Assembly (NCBI GenBank): GCA_013397455.1
Contig: VYZB01000281.1
Coordinates: forward strand, 818,887 to 882,886
DNA: 64,000 bases
Reading direction: 5' to 3'
From: Crotophaga sulcirostris
Lineage: Eukaryota; Chordata; Aves; Cuculiformes; Crotophagidae
Shown here: piece by piece, positions 21,276 to 34,200 of the stretch
Numbering within the stretch: the first letter of the stretch is position 1
How the letters are laid out: every line of letters begins with the position of its first letter
Notes under the pieces: generated by a model
The model's input: the letters and a program-made list of their open reading frames with translations, nothing else
What the model was told of the DNA's origin: nothing
The model's database searches: none
Translations under genes and position numbers: made by a program

Positions 21276-23498
21276 GAGGGTAAGAGTTCACACAGGAAAA
21301 AGAACTGGGATGAACATGGCTGTACTTCTCAGCTCATGCCCAAATTGGCAACAAAAAGAAAATTCAAATAGTCAGGTCATTCTGGCTTGTGAGGAAAATC
21401 TTGGTTGCAAACAAAGTCATACAAACTCAGCATGCAACACAAATGATTCCTTGATGTCAATGAGTTTCCCATTTCCTCATGGCATTTTTGTTTACCAAAA
21501 GATTTAACTGTATCACCAGAGGGATTAGCACATCTTCATGTTGTTGAGTTCTGCTTCTGCTCTTCACTAACTCCGGTAACAGAGATTCTCAATTAAAGAT
21601 AACCAGTGGATGCATAATGTGATTTTTTTTTTGTCTATTATCTGTTAAGAGTAACAAGAATTTATCTTCTCAGCATTCCCTCTAGATCCATAAAACGTTG
21701 TTTGACGCTGAAATAATTTTCACAAAGTTTCCCTTCTGAAAAATAACCACACTCCAATATGCTTTCTTAAAGTTAAAGAAATAGTGAAACTACTTCGCTT
21801 CATTTTTCCTTCCTTTATAGACTAGGGTGAAAGATATCTCAGAAAAATCATTCTAGTTATGTCTCCTGGGCTTTTGAAATATATTTCCCAATAGGGGGAA
21901 ATAGAGAATTAATTTTTGGAAAATGAGTACAGCAGTACAGTTAACCTCATCTAGTTGCAAAGTATGTGTCTTTACAGTTGCATCACCAGATTGGGTAAGT
22001 TATTTGCAATATAGCCATACGCAGAGTATTTTCAAGGAGTGAGGATTTAGCATCAGTGTTTTATTTGTTATTTCAAGTGATTTGTCAGAATACAGTGTTT
22101 ACCACATGAGAATGGTAGCCACTTCCCCATGGGGAAGACAAACAAATGCAGTTGCAATTATTTTCTAAAAATAAAATATAAATATGCAAATACATGGCTT
22201 TAATGGGTTACATAATCAGTAGTTGTGTCTGTGTTGCTACACCTATGAAAACGTGCTTAACACATTCCTCATTAGTCTCTGAGGAAGGTGGAGTGACACA
22301 GTCCACGTGCCGAGGAAATGCAAGTATAAAATATGCTATGTATGTGTGCTGAGCTGAGCCAGGGAGGAAATAAGAGATGTTTTAAATAAGGTACATCACT
22401 TCTGAGAAAAGATGTCTTGTGTCAGCAAACCAGATATTACCTAAGTGAGGCAGAATACTTAAGATACTGTTGTATGCAATACAATGAGATACAGAGAAAT
22501 GTAGATAACAACTTGAGGGTGATAATGGGATTCTGAGGCTTAGAGCTTGTCTTGCCTATTTTTTCTTTGATTTGCTTTGCTTTTTTTTTTGACTGTATCA
22601 AGTATCCCTGTAATCCTAGCTTCCTTATAATCTTCTATCCTGAATATTATAACTTTTTTGCACAAAAGCTATAGCTTTGGTAAGAGAGAGGTAAGTGGAA
22701 GTATCACAGCAAGTGAGAGACAGAAGTGTTTAAAACCAGTGAAGTCAGAGGTCACAGAAAGATGCAACTGAAATCCAAAGAGAGAAAATACGCTTGAAGC
22801 TCAGATTTGTCCTTGTAGAATGCATTCAGCAGATGAACATGGTCCCACAGCATCTTGAGTTGGTACTGGTTTCTGTAGTCAATCACTTAAAATTATGTTA
22901 CAGCTTTGATGAATCTGCTTAAATGTGCCTGGAGGAACAGCAAGTTGTGTTGTGGCATTTAGCATAAGGTCTTATTAAAGGAATGTTTAAATGATTGACT
23001 GAGATGATCTAGTCATGGATCATGTTGCCATCTAAAGAGGCAACAAAAGACTTAAACCTGCTGACATCACCGCATCTTCACCATGGTCCAGAGCCAGAGG
23101 TGTGGATTCTGTGCCTGTATGTGTACTCCGACTACAGAATCTGTGGCATCTGGACGTGACAGATCTGATGCTGCTGAGAATCACATCAGTTCTTACTCCC
23201 TCGGAATGACACGCTTCAGAATCAGTGGTCTGAACTTAGTAGCTATTGCTGCTGATGCTGGACTGTCATATGTGTTGTACACAAGGAAAATTAACAAATG
23301 CATCTTTCACTGCCCTGATGTCACGTTTAACCCTGACCCAGATAAATTCGGCAGCTGAGAACCACGCAGTGGTGCTCCCAAATTCCACCTCTGCGCAGGA
23401 AAAGAGGAGAGGAAAATGAAGGGAAAAATGCTTGCAGATTAGAAAATAAAACTACAGCTTTAATGAAATGACGATAGTAATAGTGATTAAAATAATTA
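21276..23498. other. Unassigned sequence with one Kozak-type small ORF
   Basis: No recognised repeat or gene. A 91-codon frame at 23083-23358 begins in a near-ideal CACCATGG context. Its product is Cys-rich at the N-terminus (CGFCACMC) and matches no family I know. Length alone is compatible with chance. Confidence 0.45.
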
Positions 23499-24440
23499 AG
23501 TGCTCTTCAATATCTTCATAAACAACCTAGATGAAGGACTTGAAGGTTTATTGATGAAGTTTGCCAACGACACAAAACTGGGAGGAGCTGTCAACACTCT
23601 TAGGGACAAAGAGGCCCTGCAGAGGGATCTTTACAGATTGGAGAGCTGGACAATCTCCAACTGCACGGAATTTAACAAAGGCAAGTGCTGGGTTCTGCAC
23701 CTGGGACACAGCAACCCTGGAAACATGTACAGACTGGGAAGTGAGAGGCCAGAGAGCAGCCCTGCGGAGAGGGACCTGGGGGTTCAGGTTGATGACAAGT
23801 TGAATATGAGCCAACAGTGTGCCCTGGCAGCCAAGAGGGCCAGTAGAGTTCTGGGGTGCATCAAGCACAGGATTGCCAGTTGGTCCAGGGAGGTGACTGT
23901 CCTGATCTGCTCTGCACTGGTGAGGCCCCACCTCGAGTCCTGTGTGCAGTTTTGGGCGCCACAGTATAAAAAGGACATCAAACTACTGGAGAGTGTCCAG
24001 AGGAGGCCACAAAGCTGGTGAAAGGTCTAGAGGAGAAATCATATGAGGAGATGCTGAAGTCACTTGGTCTATTCAGCCTGGAGGAGACTGATAGGGGATC
24101 TCATAGCTGTTTACTGCCTTCTCACAAGGGAAGAAGGAGAAACAGGTGCTGATCTCTTCTCTCTAGTGACCAATGACAGGACTAGAGGTAATGGCAGGAA
24201 GATGTGCCAGGGGAGGGTTAGGTTGAATATTAGGAAGAGGTTCTTCACCCACTGGATGCTGGGACACTGGAACAGCTCCCCAGAGAAGTAGTCATGGCAC
24301 CAAGTCTGCCAGAATTCCAGAAGCATTTGGATAATGCCCTCAGTCACACGGTGTGAATGTTGGGAGTGTCCTATGTAGGGATAGGAGTTGGACTCAATGA
24401 TCTTTTTGGGTCCCTTCCAACTCAGGTCATTCTATGAAAT
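23499..24440 (+). mobile_element. CR1 LINE 3' fragment, plus strand, about 0.94 kb
   Basis: Translation of 23500-24021 gives the reverse-transcriptase end: LFNIFINNLDEG, then FANDTKLGG where active elements have FADDT (catalytic Asp changed to Asn), QRDLYRLESW, the KCWVLHLGHSNP stretch and RPHLESCVQFWAPQYKKDI. A frameshift near 24005 follows. The C-terminal ORF2 remnants continue in other frames (NDRTRGNG, RKRFFTHWMLGHWN). The 3' end is at 'cccttccaactcaggtcatt' plus a short 'ctatga' tail. The subtype is distinct from the 10-15 kb copies. Inactive. Confidence 0.95.
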
Positions 24441-24639
24441 ATGTACAAATATCCAAGATATCCTCACCCCTCCCATTGATGACTACACCTCATCACAAAT
24501 GCTGTAGAGCAAATACAGGGAAATGGGTCCACAACTAGGAAGGAATTGAACTGAGGACCTGGATTCAGGGACGCATGGATCTGGGGTCAGGAGCAATCAG
24601 ACAAACAAGGTCCTCACTGGATGTCAGCCACCACAGAAG

Positions 24640-24960
24640 AGAGCAAAATCGTCATGGTCTCTCAGTTTTATACTGAGTATGTTGTACATGGGATGAAATA
24701 CTCTGTTGGTCAGTTTGGGGTCACCTGTCCTGTCTGCCCCTCCCTGAAGGTGTGGCATCTTTTGCCAGCTCAAGGATGGCCTTGGTTACTAAAGGAATAA
24801 GTATAAACACTGCAATTTCTGCATACCAATGTTCCATGTTATCACTTTTAGAAAGAAACTGTCTGAAAAACATACAGTTAGTTTTTCAGGAAAATGAAGT
24901 TACTTTAGACCAAGGCTGAGCCAGAGTTAGAGTTAACCGCAGTGATAAGGACAATTCTAC
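24640..24960 (+). mobile_element. Degenerate avian ERV LTR-like fragment
   Basis: The order 'actgagtatg...gaaatactctgttggtca', 'gtttggggtcacctgtcctg', 'tctgcccctccc', 'gtataaacactgca' and finally 'gagccagagttagagttaac' follows the layout I recognise from a common bird endogenous-retrovirus LTR of ERVL type. Terminal TG/CA and a target-site duplication are not visible, and no viral coding sequence is associated. The family call comes from remembered motifs only. Confidence 0.5.
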
Positions 24961-26139
24961 CTGGGACAATGTGGCAGATGAAATGAAATAGGTTTTCACA
25001 GGAAGCATTCCAGGGTTTACATGAGGAACTCATTCAGAGTGACCCGGAGCAATAGTTGACAAAATGCATGTGAAAAATACAGTCACTATACACATTAAAT
25101 CCAGAGAAATGTATATTGATTTTCATTCATACAAAATTAGAAATCTCCGTCAGCTTGCTAAAGCAATTATGCAGTTAGAACTGTCAGAGCATGCTTCATC
25201 TGGGAAACATCACCCTTATAAAATGTTTGTTACACTCAGATTAATAATGAGTCTTAGACCTCATGACTTGGTGACTAGTGGAAAGGATTTTGAATAATTC
25301 CTGGGGGGTTTGATGAGGATGCTATTGACTTGAAGAGAAGTTCAAGCTGTACGTGTCTTAATAAAAATAACAATCATTTGGTACATGGAACTAAACTTGA
25401 CACAAGGTCTGAAAGAGGTAGTGTTGTATTAAAGTGTTGTATTTGGTAGCTACTGATTGATTTCATTTATTATTTTTACTTTCAAAAAGCAGTACAAATA
25501 GTGGTAAAACTGTGTTTCAACCAATGTTTGAGTTAAGTTTAAACAAGTACTAATAGTATACATTTTGGTTTTGAAAGATACTGGGGGCAGGGTAGGGGCA
25601 TGAAGGCAGAAGACTTGTGTGTAGAAAATGATAGGCATTACTTTGCTTTTCTGAATAAGAAAGATGATATGAACTCACTGAAGAAAACTATGTATTTCAA
25701 AAAAGGCATCTTTCAAGATGACAAGTACCAATAAACACCTTGTTGATGACTTCTCGCCTACAACAAATACAAGGGCTCATCAGACATCCCACTCTGGTCA
25801 GTGGAAGCTGTATTTTGTTGGGATTTTTTGTACATGGAAAACAACACAGAGCTGTCACTGAGGGATGGCTAATTCCAGTCACATTCCCTCTGAGGTGGAT
25901 CAACTTCAAAGATCCCACAGAAGCCTGAAAATTTATAAAAATTACCAAAAATGACAAAAACTGAACAAGAAGTACTATAATGTTACTCCTGAGTACCATG
26001 TGGTAAATCAGTTCTGGAAATACTAGAACTTTTATCAGGAAGGAATGGACAGAAAGTAACAGAAAGTAGGGCTAAAACAGTTCCCAAATTCACGCCCTAC
26101 CCCAAAGAATGACCAGCTACAGGTGAACGTGACAGATAC
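24961..26139. other. Unassigned AT-rich sequence
   Basis: No gene or repeat recognised. Overlapping short frames on both strands at 25697-25999 have no known motif. Confidence 0.5.
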
Positions 26140-27400
26140 TTGTCTAACCTGTTCTTAAAAGCTTCCTGCAAAGATTTCAAAAACAGCTTCCATATTCTTA
26201 CCCTAAGGAATTAGTTCCACTAGACAATTTTTCCCCAAAACTACCTTAAAACTTTTTTGATGAATTTTATCTTTTTAAAACAGGAGCTATTCACAGACAT
26301 TTTCTTTCATCATTGTTGCTATGTGATGGTGAATAGTGTGTCATTTGTCCCTCCAATCTTGTATTCTTCAGCTGACACAACCCACAGTCTTTTAATTTTT
26401 TCCCTGTAGATCATATTTTATAGATTTCAGAGTATTCTCATTGTTTTCCTTGCCCACATCTTTCTCCAAGAACAGTGTCCCAAAATACTCTACTACTCTC
26501 ATATTATGCTACTCTGATTGGGAGGTGAATGACTAGTAGATTGGAAAGGTTACAGAATTTTTCTTTCAGAAGATGTTTCTCAAATTCTTCGATAATGCTT
26601 ACCTGGTTTTCCAACAAGATAGCACTGTTGATGCCTATTCAACAAGGGATTTACAGATTTTTTCTGTAGCATTTGTATCTAGGTTGAGCATTATCCCAAA
26701 TTCGTACAGGTGATTATTTTTAGTTAAGTATAGAACTTTGCATTTATTCACATTGAATTGTCCCCCATTTGACTTAGATCATACTTCCAAAATCTCATGA
26801 TGACCATGGATGCTAATCCTGTGTGCATGGTCCTCCCGTCATGCAAGTCACAATGAAAATATTTATTGTTACTTGTTGCAGACCCCAAATTATCCCATTT
26901 TATCTTTCTGTTTTGATGGTAAATAATTAAGAACTCTCTGATTATCATATCCAAGTGGCTTATAACTTCCCTAGGTTTTTTATTCGTCCGTATTTCCCAA
27001 GGTTACCTCAGAACATCCATCTGAAACATTGGCAAAAGCCTTACTAAAGTTGGGATAGAATATCAACTGTTTGTTTCTATTCACTGAATCTGCTGTTCTA
27101 CAGCAGAAGGAAATAAAGTAGGTTTTGACTGATTTGTATGGAACTGCTTCTCGGTATTTTATTATCTTCTTGGTGCTTACAGATTGTTTATTTTTTCAGT
27201 GTTTTTTTCTAGGAATTCAAGTTAAGCTGTTGAGCTGTGACTATCACATCCTCTTCTATTCTCCCTTTTTAAAGAGCTATTTTTTCCTTTTATCTTTTGC
27301 TACTTCATTTGTTCTCCATAAGCCTTCCAGAATAATTGCTAGTGACTCTCAGATTGCTTTACCCATTTTTTAAATACCTTCTTAGTAATTTCAACAGGCT
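26140..27400 (-). mobile_element. Long, very old CR1 (L3/reptile-type), minus strand, about 1.25 kb
   Basis: No reading frame survives, but landmarks appear in the correct order for an antisense ancient CR1. These are 'cttgtctaacctgttcttaa' (3' side), 'ttgcccacatctttctccaa', 'tagaactttgcatttattca', 'aaaagccttactaaagttgg' and 'ggttttgactgatttgtatg', ending in a 'cttccagaataattgctagt' stretch. Each matches a counterpart I know from turtle and crocodilian CR1 copies in about the same spacing. It must be much older than the bird-specific copies elsewhere in the window. Confidence 0.8.
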
Positions 27401-27488
27401 TTACAATTTCAACGAGTTACAAGTGAAGATATTTTATAAAGATACTGAGCTTTATGAAATTTGGGGCTCAATGTATTCTCATTCTGAA

Positions 27489-27553
27489 ACATATACGCAT
27501 ATATGTATCTACATCTATCTATATCTATATGTGTATCTACATAGACATATATG
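27489..27553. repeat. Degenerate TATC/ATATC microsatellite
   Basis: About 65 bases of mixed 'atctacatctatctatatct' and 'atatgtgtatctacatag' type units. Confidence 0.85.
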
Positions 27554-30334
27554 CTCATAGAAGGTAAGATGTGTTCCAAAAGAAGGCATTGCATAAGAGT
27601 TGAAGCATCTTTGCATTTTCCCAGCAGTGGGCACACTTCCCTAAGTATTGCAAGTATAATTTGAACACAACTGTTAGAGCTGTGTCTTTCAGGATATAGT
27701 TGTACTGCTCCATATGGGTGTCTGGAACATCATGGGGATGAAGGATAAATCTCAGATTTTTTTCCACTTCCAACCCATCCTAATCCATTAAATATGTAGG
27801 AATCAGCAATGGAAATCTGCTAATGGAGTGACATATGCTTCTAAATGTTTCCAGTTAAATGCTGTGGCCTACAAAATCAGTCAAAATTAGGTCAGTATCT
27901 TTCAAATCCAAGGACCTAAACCGATGTTATTTAGATGGATAAGAGGTACCAGAAATTTAAGTGTAAAGGAATAAAGAATGGCAAAATCTTGTATCTGATG
28001 GACCCATCCTAAGGGGAACATTTTTAAGGGAAAACAACGAATTAAAAGTGTCTTGGTGAGCCATCTTATTGCAAAATTGCTCAGACAGCTGGAAGATATG
28101 CCATATTCAATCACATTATGACTCAGGAAGCTACCTAGGATGACCTTCAGTGTAGATAGAGAGGAACCTCAAATAAGACAATGACGGTGAAGGTGAACGG
28201 TTTGGGCACACCTCATCTCTCTAAATGAGTTACCCCTTACTGCCAGAAATTAAATATTTTTGGCCTGACAGCTCTTAGAAGGCTAAACTGATAAAATATA
28301 TCAGTCACAAGCACCAGCTAGAAGTCTTGAGATAGACCACATTTTCCTTTGAGAAATACCTAGCCCAGAAGTACCTGCTACCTGGCCTAGTGAGAAAATT
28401 AGTGTCTTGTTTAACACGGAATTTAATACTGACTCAAAGGGAAGCCTGAAAACTTCTATCCTGCTTACAGAAAATCAAAGAATTTGTACTATGAGAAAGT
28501 AAATATATGAAGGGATCCTTTCTTAGCCTCTGGAGTTACTTGCACTTTGTGGCAACCTTCATTAGATGACTGAAGTAAGTGCAGTTTTTGTATGTGCAGT
28601 GTCCATTAAGTTATAAGGGGTCTTTTCCTTGGAGCTGAGAAAATTAAAATCGTTAGAAAAAGCTTTCCTAGCTTTTTATGCATAAAATGTATTTACTCAT
28701 TATCAAAAACAATAAATCCTTTGAGGAAGAGAGTCAGGCATTTGCTCCCAGCTATCATATAAACTTTTTTTCCCCAAATCAATAGAGCATTATGCAACAA
28801 TGCAGCAGACAGTGGGCAGTTATATTGAGTAGTTATTAAATTAGACCCTCATCCATCCACATCTATTTGTATTTCATTTTCTATTCAATTCCTTATACAG
28901 GGGTAACAGGTAATGAAGTTAAGGGAATTTCACTGGGATTTTTGAAGGCATCTATAAGCATTATTTGTTACCACAGGCTGTCTTTCAGTGAGAGATGAAA
29001 ACCCAGGCTTTTCTGAGCCCTTTGATAACTGCAGTTGACAAAATTTGGATTTGTTTCTGAGAAATATCTCATGGAGGCTTCCTCTATTCTTCATGATAAA
29101 GACAGCACTAAATTGCTTAAAAAGCCATCTTATTGTAGAAATTAATCTCTAATTTTCAAAATCAACTCAACTAGCAATTAAGTTTTCTGAACTATCCGAG
29201 TTTACTGTTTCTGCTAATTTGGGATGAAAATATCAAATAGAATTTCTTCTTTCCTTATATATACACTTTAACTTCAGGCCCAGGGTATGTTTATAAGTTC
29301 TTACTTTTAAAAAAATGTACTTAAGCATATTTATTTAAGAGTTATATTTTCTTCTTTGAAGAGGTTTTTCTTTTTTGGAGAAATATGGATGAACACTTTT
29401 CACTTGAGATATCAAAGAGATCTTGCTGAATTTTGGATAGCAGAATTCAGTTAAGTATTAAATTTCTTACGACATAAAGAGTAAATTATATATAAAAAAG
29501 GAAAGTAAATGCAAAGAGAAGAAAAAGAAAAATCCAAGAGGAATAAACAAATCAAATGCATATCTACAAGATGCTTAGATTTCTCCACAATTCAATATGA
29601 AATTATAGTACTTATACCTTCCTTTAGATTCCCAGCATCTTTCTTGATCAAAGATGTTCTTTGAGCAGTGAAAGGTAAAGAATATATACCTATGTAGGAT
29701 AAAAAGATTAATTTAAAGGCACAGAAACCATCAAATCTTTGTTCTCAAACTATTTGTGAATATTAGGTATTAACAGAACACTGACTGTAATCCATTTTGA
29801 ATAGCACCAATTGTAAAAACAAAGAACAATCAAAATCATATAAACAAATAATATATATGAAGGAAAAATACAGACTGCTCTTAGGGTTAGGTCACTGACT
29901 AAAGTGTAATAGATCCATTGAGTTAAGAGAGTGACCATGATTTACAGTGGCCAATGATTTGCCCTGTATGTCTTGCACTCTGACCTTCACCAATATCTGG
30001 GAGCACTGATCCTCCTTTTTCTCTGAGACAGTGATTTCAGTGGGGAATTGTGCCCATGAAAGCAGGGCAGAATGGGACTCTTCCATTCTATCTTGCCACT
30101 TCTGAGCTGTGGAAGTGCAGTGTATTAATCAGAGCAATCAATAGTCCCCTGACCCTCAACTAATCTCATTCAAGTGAAAAGACATCACCACTGTTTTTGA
30201 TTAATCAGTGCTAAGTATCCATTTCTGAAAGAAGTTCATCTGAGAAAGAGTTATGCTAGGAGATTTAGGGCTTGGTTTGCACTCTGCTCAGGAGAATTTC
30301 TAGAAGCAGTTCTTTTGAAGTGCCTGGGAGTCTC
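27554..30334. other. Unassigned AT-rich sequence
   Basis: About 2.8 kb with no recognised gene or repeat; all open frames are short. Confidence 0.5.
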
Positions 30335-30470
30335 GAAGTCCAGAAGTGTATTTCCATGGTGTCTGCTGATATGTGGTTCTGTCCCTTCAAGGATCTGCTC
30401 TTAATCTGTTCATCATCCAACCTGTACTGATACTGATGACTGTGCTGACCCAGGTGTAGGGTCTTACAGG
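30335..30470 (-). mobile_element. Inverted CR1 segment, left arm
   Basis: Read on the minus strand, 30390-30470 matches the CR1 ORF2 stretch that begins 'ctgggtcagcacagtcatca' and continues with 'agtatcagtacaggttggat' and 'gaacagattaagagcag'. The same stretch occurs in sense orientation immediately to the right, from about 30475. The outer part (30335-30390) fits the element less clearly. Confidence 0.7.
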
Positions 30471-31213
30471 TACAGTGTCAGTACAGGCCGGGGGATGAAC
30501 TGATTGATTGATAGCAGCCTCACATAGAAGGGTTTAGGGATACTGGTGGATGAAAAATTGGACACAAGCCTGCAATGTGCACTTGCAGCCCAGAAGGCCA
30601 ACTCAGCTGCATCAAAAGAAGCGTAGCCTACAGACTGAGGGAGACAATTCTCCCCCCTCTACTCTGCTTTTGAGAGACCCTACCTGGAGTGCTTCATCCT
30701 GTTTTGGGGTGCCCAGTACAAGAAAGTCATGAACCTGTTGAAGTGGGTCCAGAGGAGGACCACAAAAAGTGAATGGAGGGTCACAAAAATCATCAGAGGA
30801 CCGGAACACCTCTCCTGTGAAGGAAAACTGAGACAACTACGATTGTTCAGTCTGGAGAAGAGAGGACTCTGGGGCGACCTTACTGAGGCCTTTTGATATA
30901 TAAAATGGGCCTATAAAAAGGATAAAGAGCTTTTACCAAGATCTGTAGTGACAGAACAAGGGGTAATGATTTTAAACTGAAAGCGGGTAGATTTAGACTG
31001 GATGTAAGGAAGAAATTCTTCACTGTGACGGTGGTAGGACACTGCAAAAGGTTGCCCAGAGAAGTTGTGTATGCCCTATTATTGTATTCAAGGTCAGGCT
31101 GGATGGCACTTTGAGCAACCTGATCTAGTGAAAGATGTCTCTGCCCATGGCAGGAGGCTAGACTAGATAATTTAAAAAAATTCCTTCCAGCCCAAACCAT
31201 TCTATGATTCTTT
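30471..31213 (+). mobile_element. CR1 LINE 3' fragment, plus strand, about 0.74 kb
   Basis: Sense CR1 from 'gtcagtacaggccgggggat' through 'ctggtggatgaaaaattgga', 'cacttgcagcccagaaggcc', 'ttcagtctggagaagagagg' and 'gatttagactggatgtaagg' to the terminus 'cccaaaccattctatgattc'. Several frameshifts break ORF2. The ATTCTATG-type end is that of the classic bird CR1 group. Its 5' end is joined to an inverted copy of the same region (30335-30470). Confidence 0.95.
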
Positions 31214-34200
31214 GATCTCTTTCTTGCTTTATTCGTGCAAGTCTCTACTTGAAATAGTTCTGGTAGGAGGCAGTGGCTTTCCTAAACTGTGATAGATAAA
31301 AAAATAATTTTATCATGATGGAGGCATAAGAGACAGATGAGCTCTAAAAAATAAGGCTGTATGGGCACGTTTGCTTCAAAGTTTTGAATGATTGATGTGT
31401 ACATTCTGGAGGCTCACACAGTAGTCAGCACTTGCCAGTTCTTCCCCTGTTACCTACTCAATGAATCAACTTAATGAGAGAAGGTAAAGTTCAGAATTTC
31501 AACAGATTCTTTCATACAACACTTCTGAAACATGTTCTATCACCCATTTAAACTGTGTTGTCCACATTTTCTCTCAGACTCACAGAGAGAGAATTAAATT
31601 ATCTCCTTTTTTAACATTACTATTTACTTTTTTCCCTGTCGGTCACTTAAATGTCAGTAGATGTTTTAGGCTTCTCACTTATCTTAATGAATCTGTCTCC
31701 CAGAGAGGATGTGAGTAATAAAAATAGAACATTTTTAGTGCTTTGTATTGCTGGAATTTTATTCTTTAATATCAAATTATTCCCTTTTAATAATTTTTAA
31801 AAAAGCAATTCTGTATGTAAGGAAACCAGCAGCATGTTAATCCAGATGTCATCAACAATGCCATACTGATTAATTTTGGTATCTAATGAAATTAAGTTTG
31901 GACAACATAGTTATAACACGTTAATTTTCATTTTGGTTAGTTGTTTCTTTATTTTCTTGTCTAAAATTTTTTGTATTAGAGTAAATCCAGTAGCTAAATA
32001 GTTCCAAAGTGTCATATGAGAAAGTAAATTAGGCTTTTTTTTGTTTAATTAGTGGTTGCTGGAGTAAAGAGCTGGAAGCAGAATCACAGTGTGCTGTCAT
32101 AAAATGAGTTTTTCTGTGAATTTCTCTGATTCAAGTGAAGAAAGTACACTTCAGTCCATGTGCATAGAGTTTCTGTGTTCATTTTAACTAGCTCTGCAAG
32201 AAAATGCCAGTATACTGAGATGCCCCAATTAAATTTTGTTGATGCAGTGAACTTCTCTATGGCTGAGCAATGCCACTGCTGGCAATTAGACTAACAGCAT
32301 AGCATACATCACTCAGAAATAATCAGTTGACTTTTGCATGGCAATATAAGGGAGTTTCAGTTGTTAAGCACTGTTCCAAACAATCTATTTTCAATTATTC
32401 CGCAGCTTTTCAAGGAGTATGTGCATCCTTATTTATTTTAATCAAGGAAGTGAAGGACCTCTATTAGAATATTTTATTACATGCAAAAACATGTAGAAAT
32501 CATGTAAGCAGAGGTTATAAAAAGAAGGGATATGCTTATCTAGAGGATACAAGAAAGACATAAAAAAGGCCCCATTATTTAAACGATTTTTTGAAAAATA
32601 TAGTGCTTACCAAGTCATTTCCACACCTTCAGTGATTGTCCTAATTCCATCTAGAAACTGTACTGCCTTAGATAAGACTGAATGGCTTTAGGGTGATGTG
32701 CTCAGTGTGATAGGAAGATCAAGAGAAGATAGGAAAATGAGAGGGAAGGGGAGGTGATTCCTTATATGTTGATGAAGTTAAATCAAAAGAATAAACCCTA
32801 TTTGTGCTTATCAGACTATTCTATCAGTCTCTGACCTCAATGAGTAAAGATTGGTACTCTCCCCCCCAGTTCTGCACAGTTTTTTTATAGGATGTTGGAA
32901 TCCTAGCTGACTTTTTTTTTTTAACTCAGGTAGGGCTTTAGGAAAACTCCTGGCTTTTTAATACCTTGTCTCTATATAACTCTAGAGTTATATCTAAAGA
33001 CTGCTACCTTTTCCTCATTTGCATCACAAAGTTGCCCCAGTTTGTAGGGCAAAAAGGATTAAAACAGGCATTGGGGAAAAGTTTTCTAGGGAAACTACAG
33101 CCCCTTGGCACAAAAATAAGGTCCTCAACTTATCCTTAGATCTATATCCTTAATTATCCATGCTGGTGTTTAAACAAATTGTTAGTAAGTAAATATGAGC
33201 CTGCAGACAGTGCTCGAGATGGTCTTTTTTGTGGGAACAACATAATTTACTGTTCTACCATGGGAATGGTCCCTCTGATCCTGGGAATTGTTACTGTCAG
33301 AGATATGATTCTGGGAGAGACCGGTTATGGACAGGCACAGTCCAGGCAAGGGTCAATGTCTCAGAGTACAGTGGCTGGTCATCCTCAGCTTCAGTGCTGG
33401 AAAGAACTCAAAAGCTCAATTACCCAACACCTCTTTAAAGTATTTGGTGAGAAAGGGCAAAATTGATGCTGCTTCGTCACTTATGATGGAGTCATTCCAG
33501 AAGAAAATGGCACTGTTTGGTCATCTGCTTTAAATATCTGTTTCAGGTGAGGTGGTAGTCACTTAAAGAAGTTTTTTTCTCCTTTCTGATTATAAAAGAA
33601 ATCTCGAAGACTAGGTTAACTCTGAATGCATTACTGGCTTCTACATTTGGTTAGATGAATCGTGCTCTAAATTTTTCAGAAAGTCTTCTTCTTTTGAATG
33701 CACAGATATCCCAAGAAATCTAATAATCAGCTCATCAATGTCTTTTTCTTCTTTTAAGAATCATCAGACTGTGTTTGAATTACTTCTGAAATAGCAGTAG
33801 AAGCTGAATTGCAATTTTCAGCTGACTCATCGTATTCAGAAATGTGATCCTGCTGATGAAACCTTTGTATTTAAGTGAATGTATCATTAGAAGTAGAAGC
33901 TATCAGAGCCTCAAACTTCCTCATTCAACGCAGACCTAAAGCTGAAAGATGTATGCTGAACTGTGCTTGAACAGCATCAGTACACTGGTAGTTTTTCTGA
34001 GTTTTTTTTTTTTTCATGACACTTTTCCTTGCTCTCAAGTCCTCGCTCAGTTTTTTGAGTTGTTTAATCAATGTCTGCCAAACTCAGGACATCCCTGGCT
34101 TTCTGAACTATGTTTTCCATTATTCTCCTGAGTCGTGTGAAGGGGAGAACATTACTGCCTTGCCCTAGCAGCAAGAAGGGCAATAGCTGTCATTTGAGGG

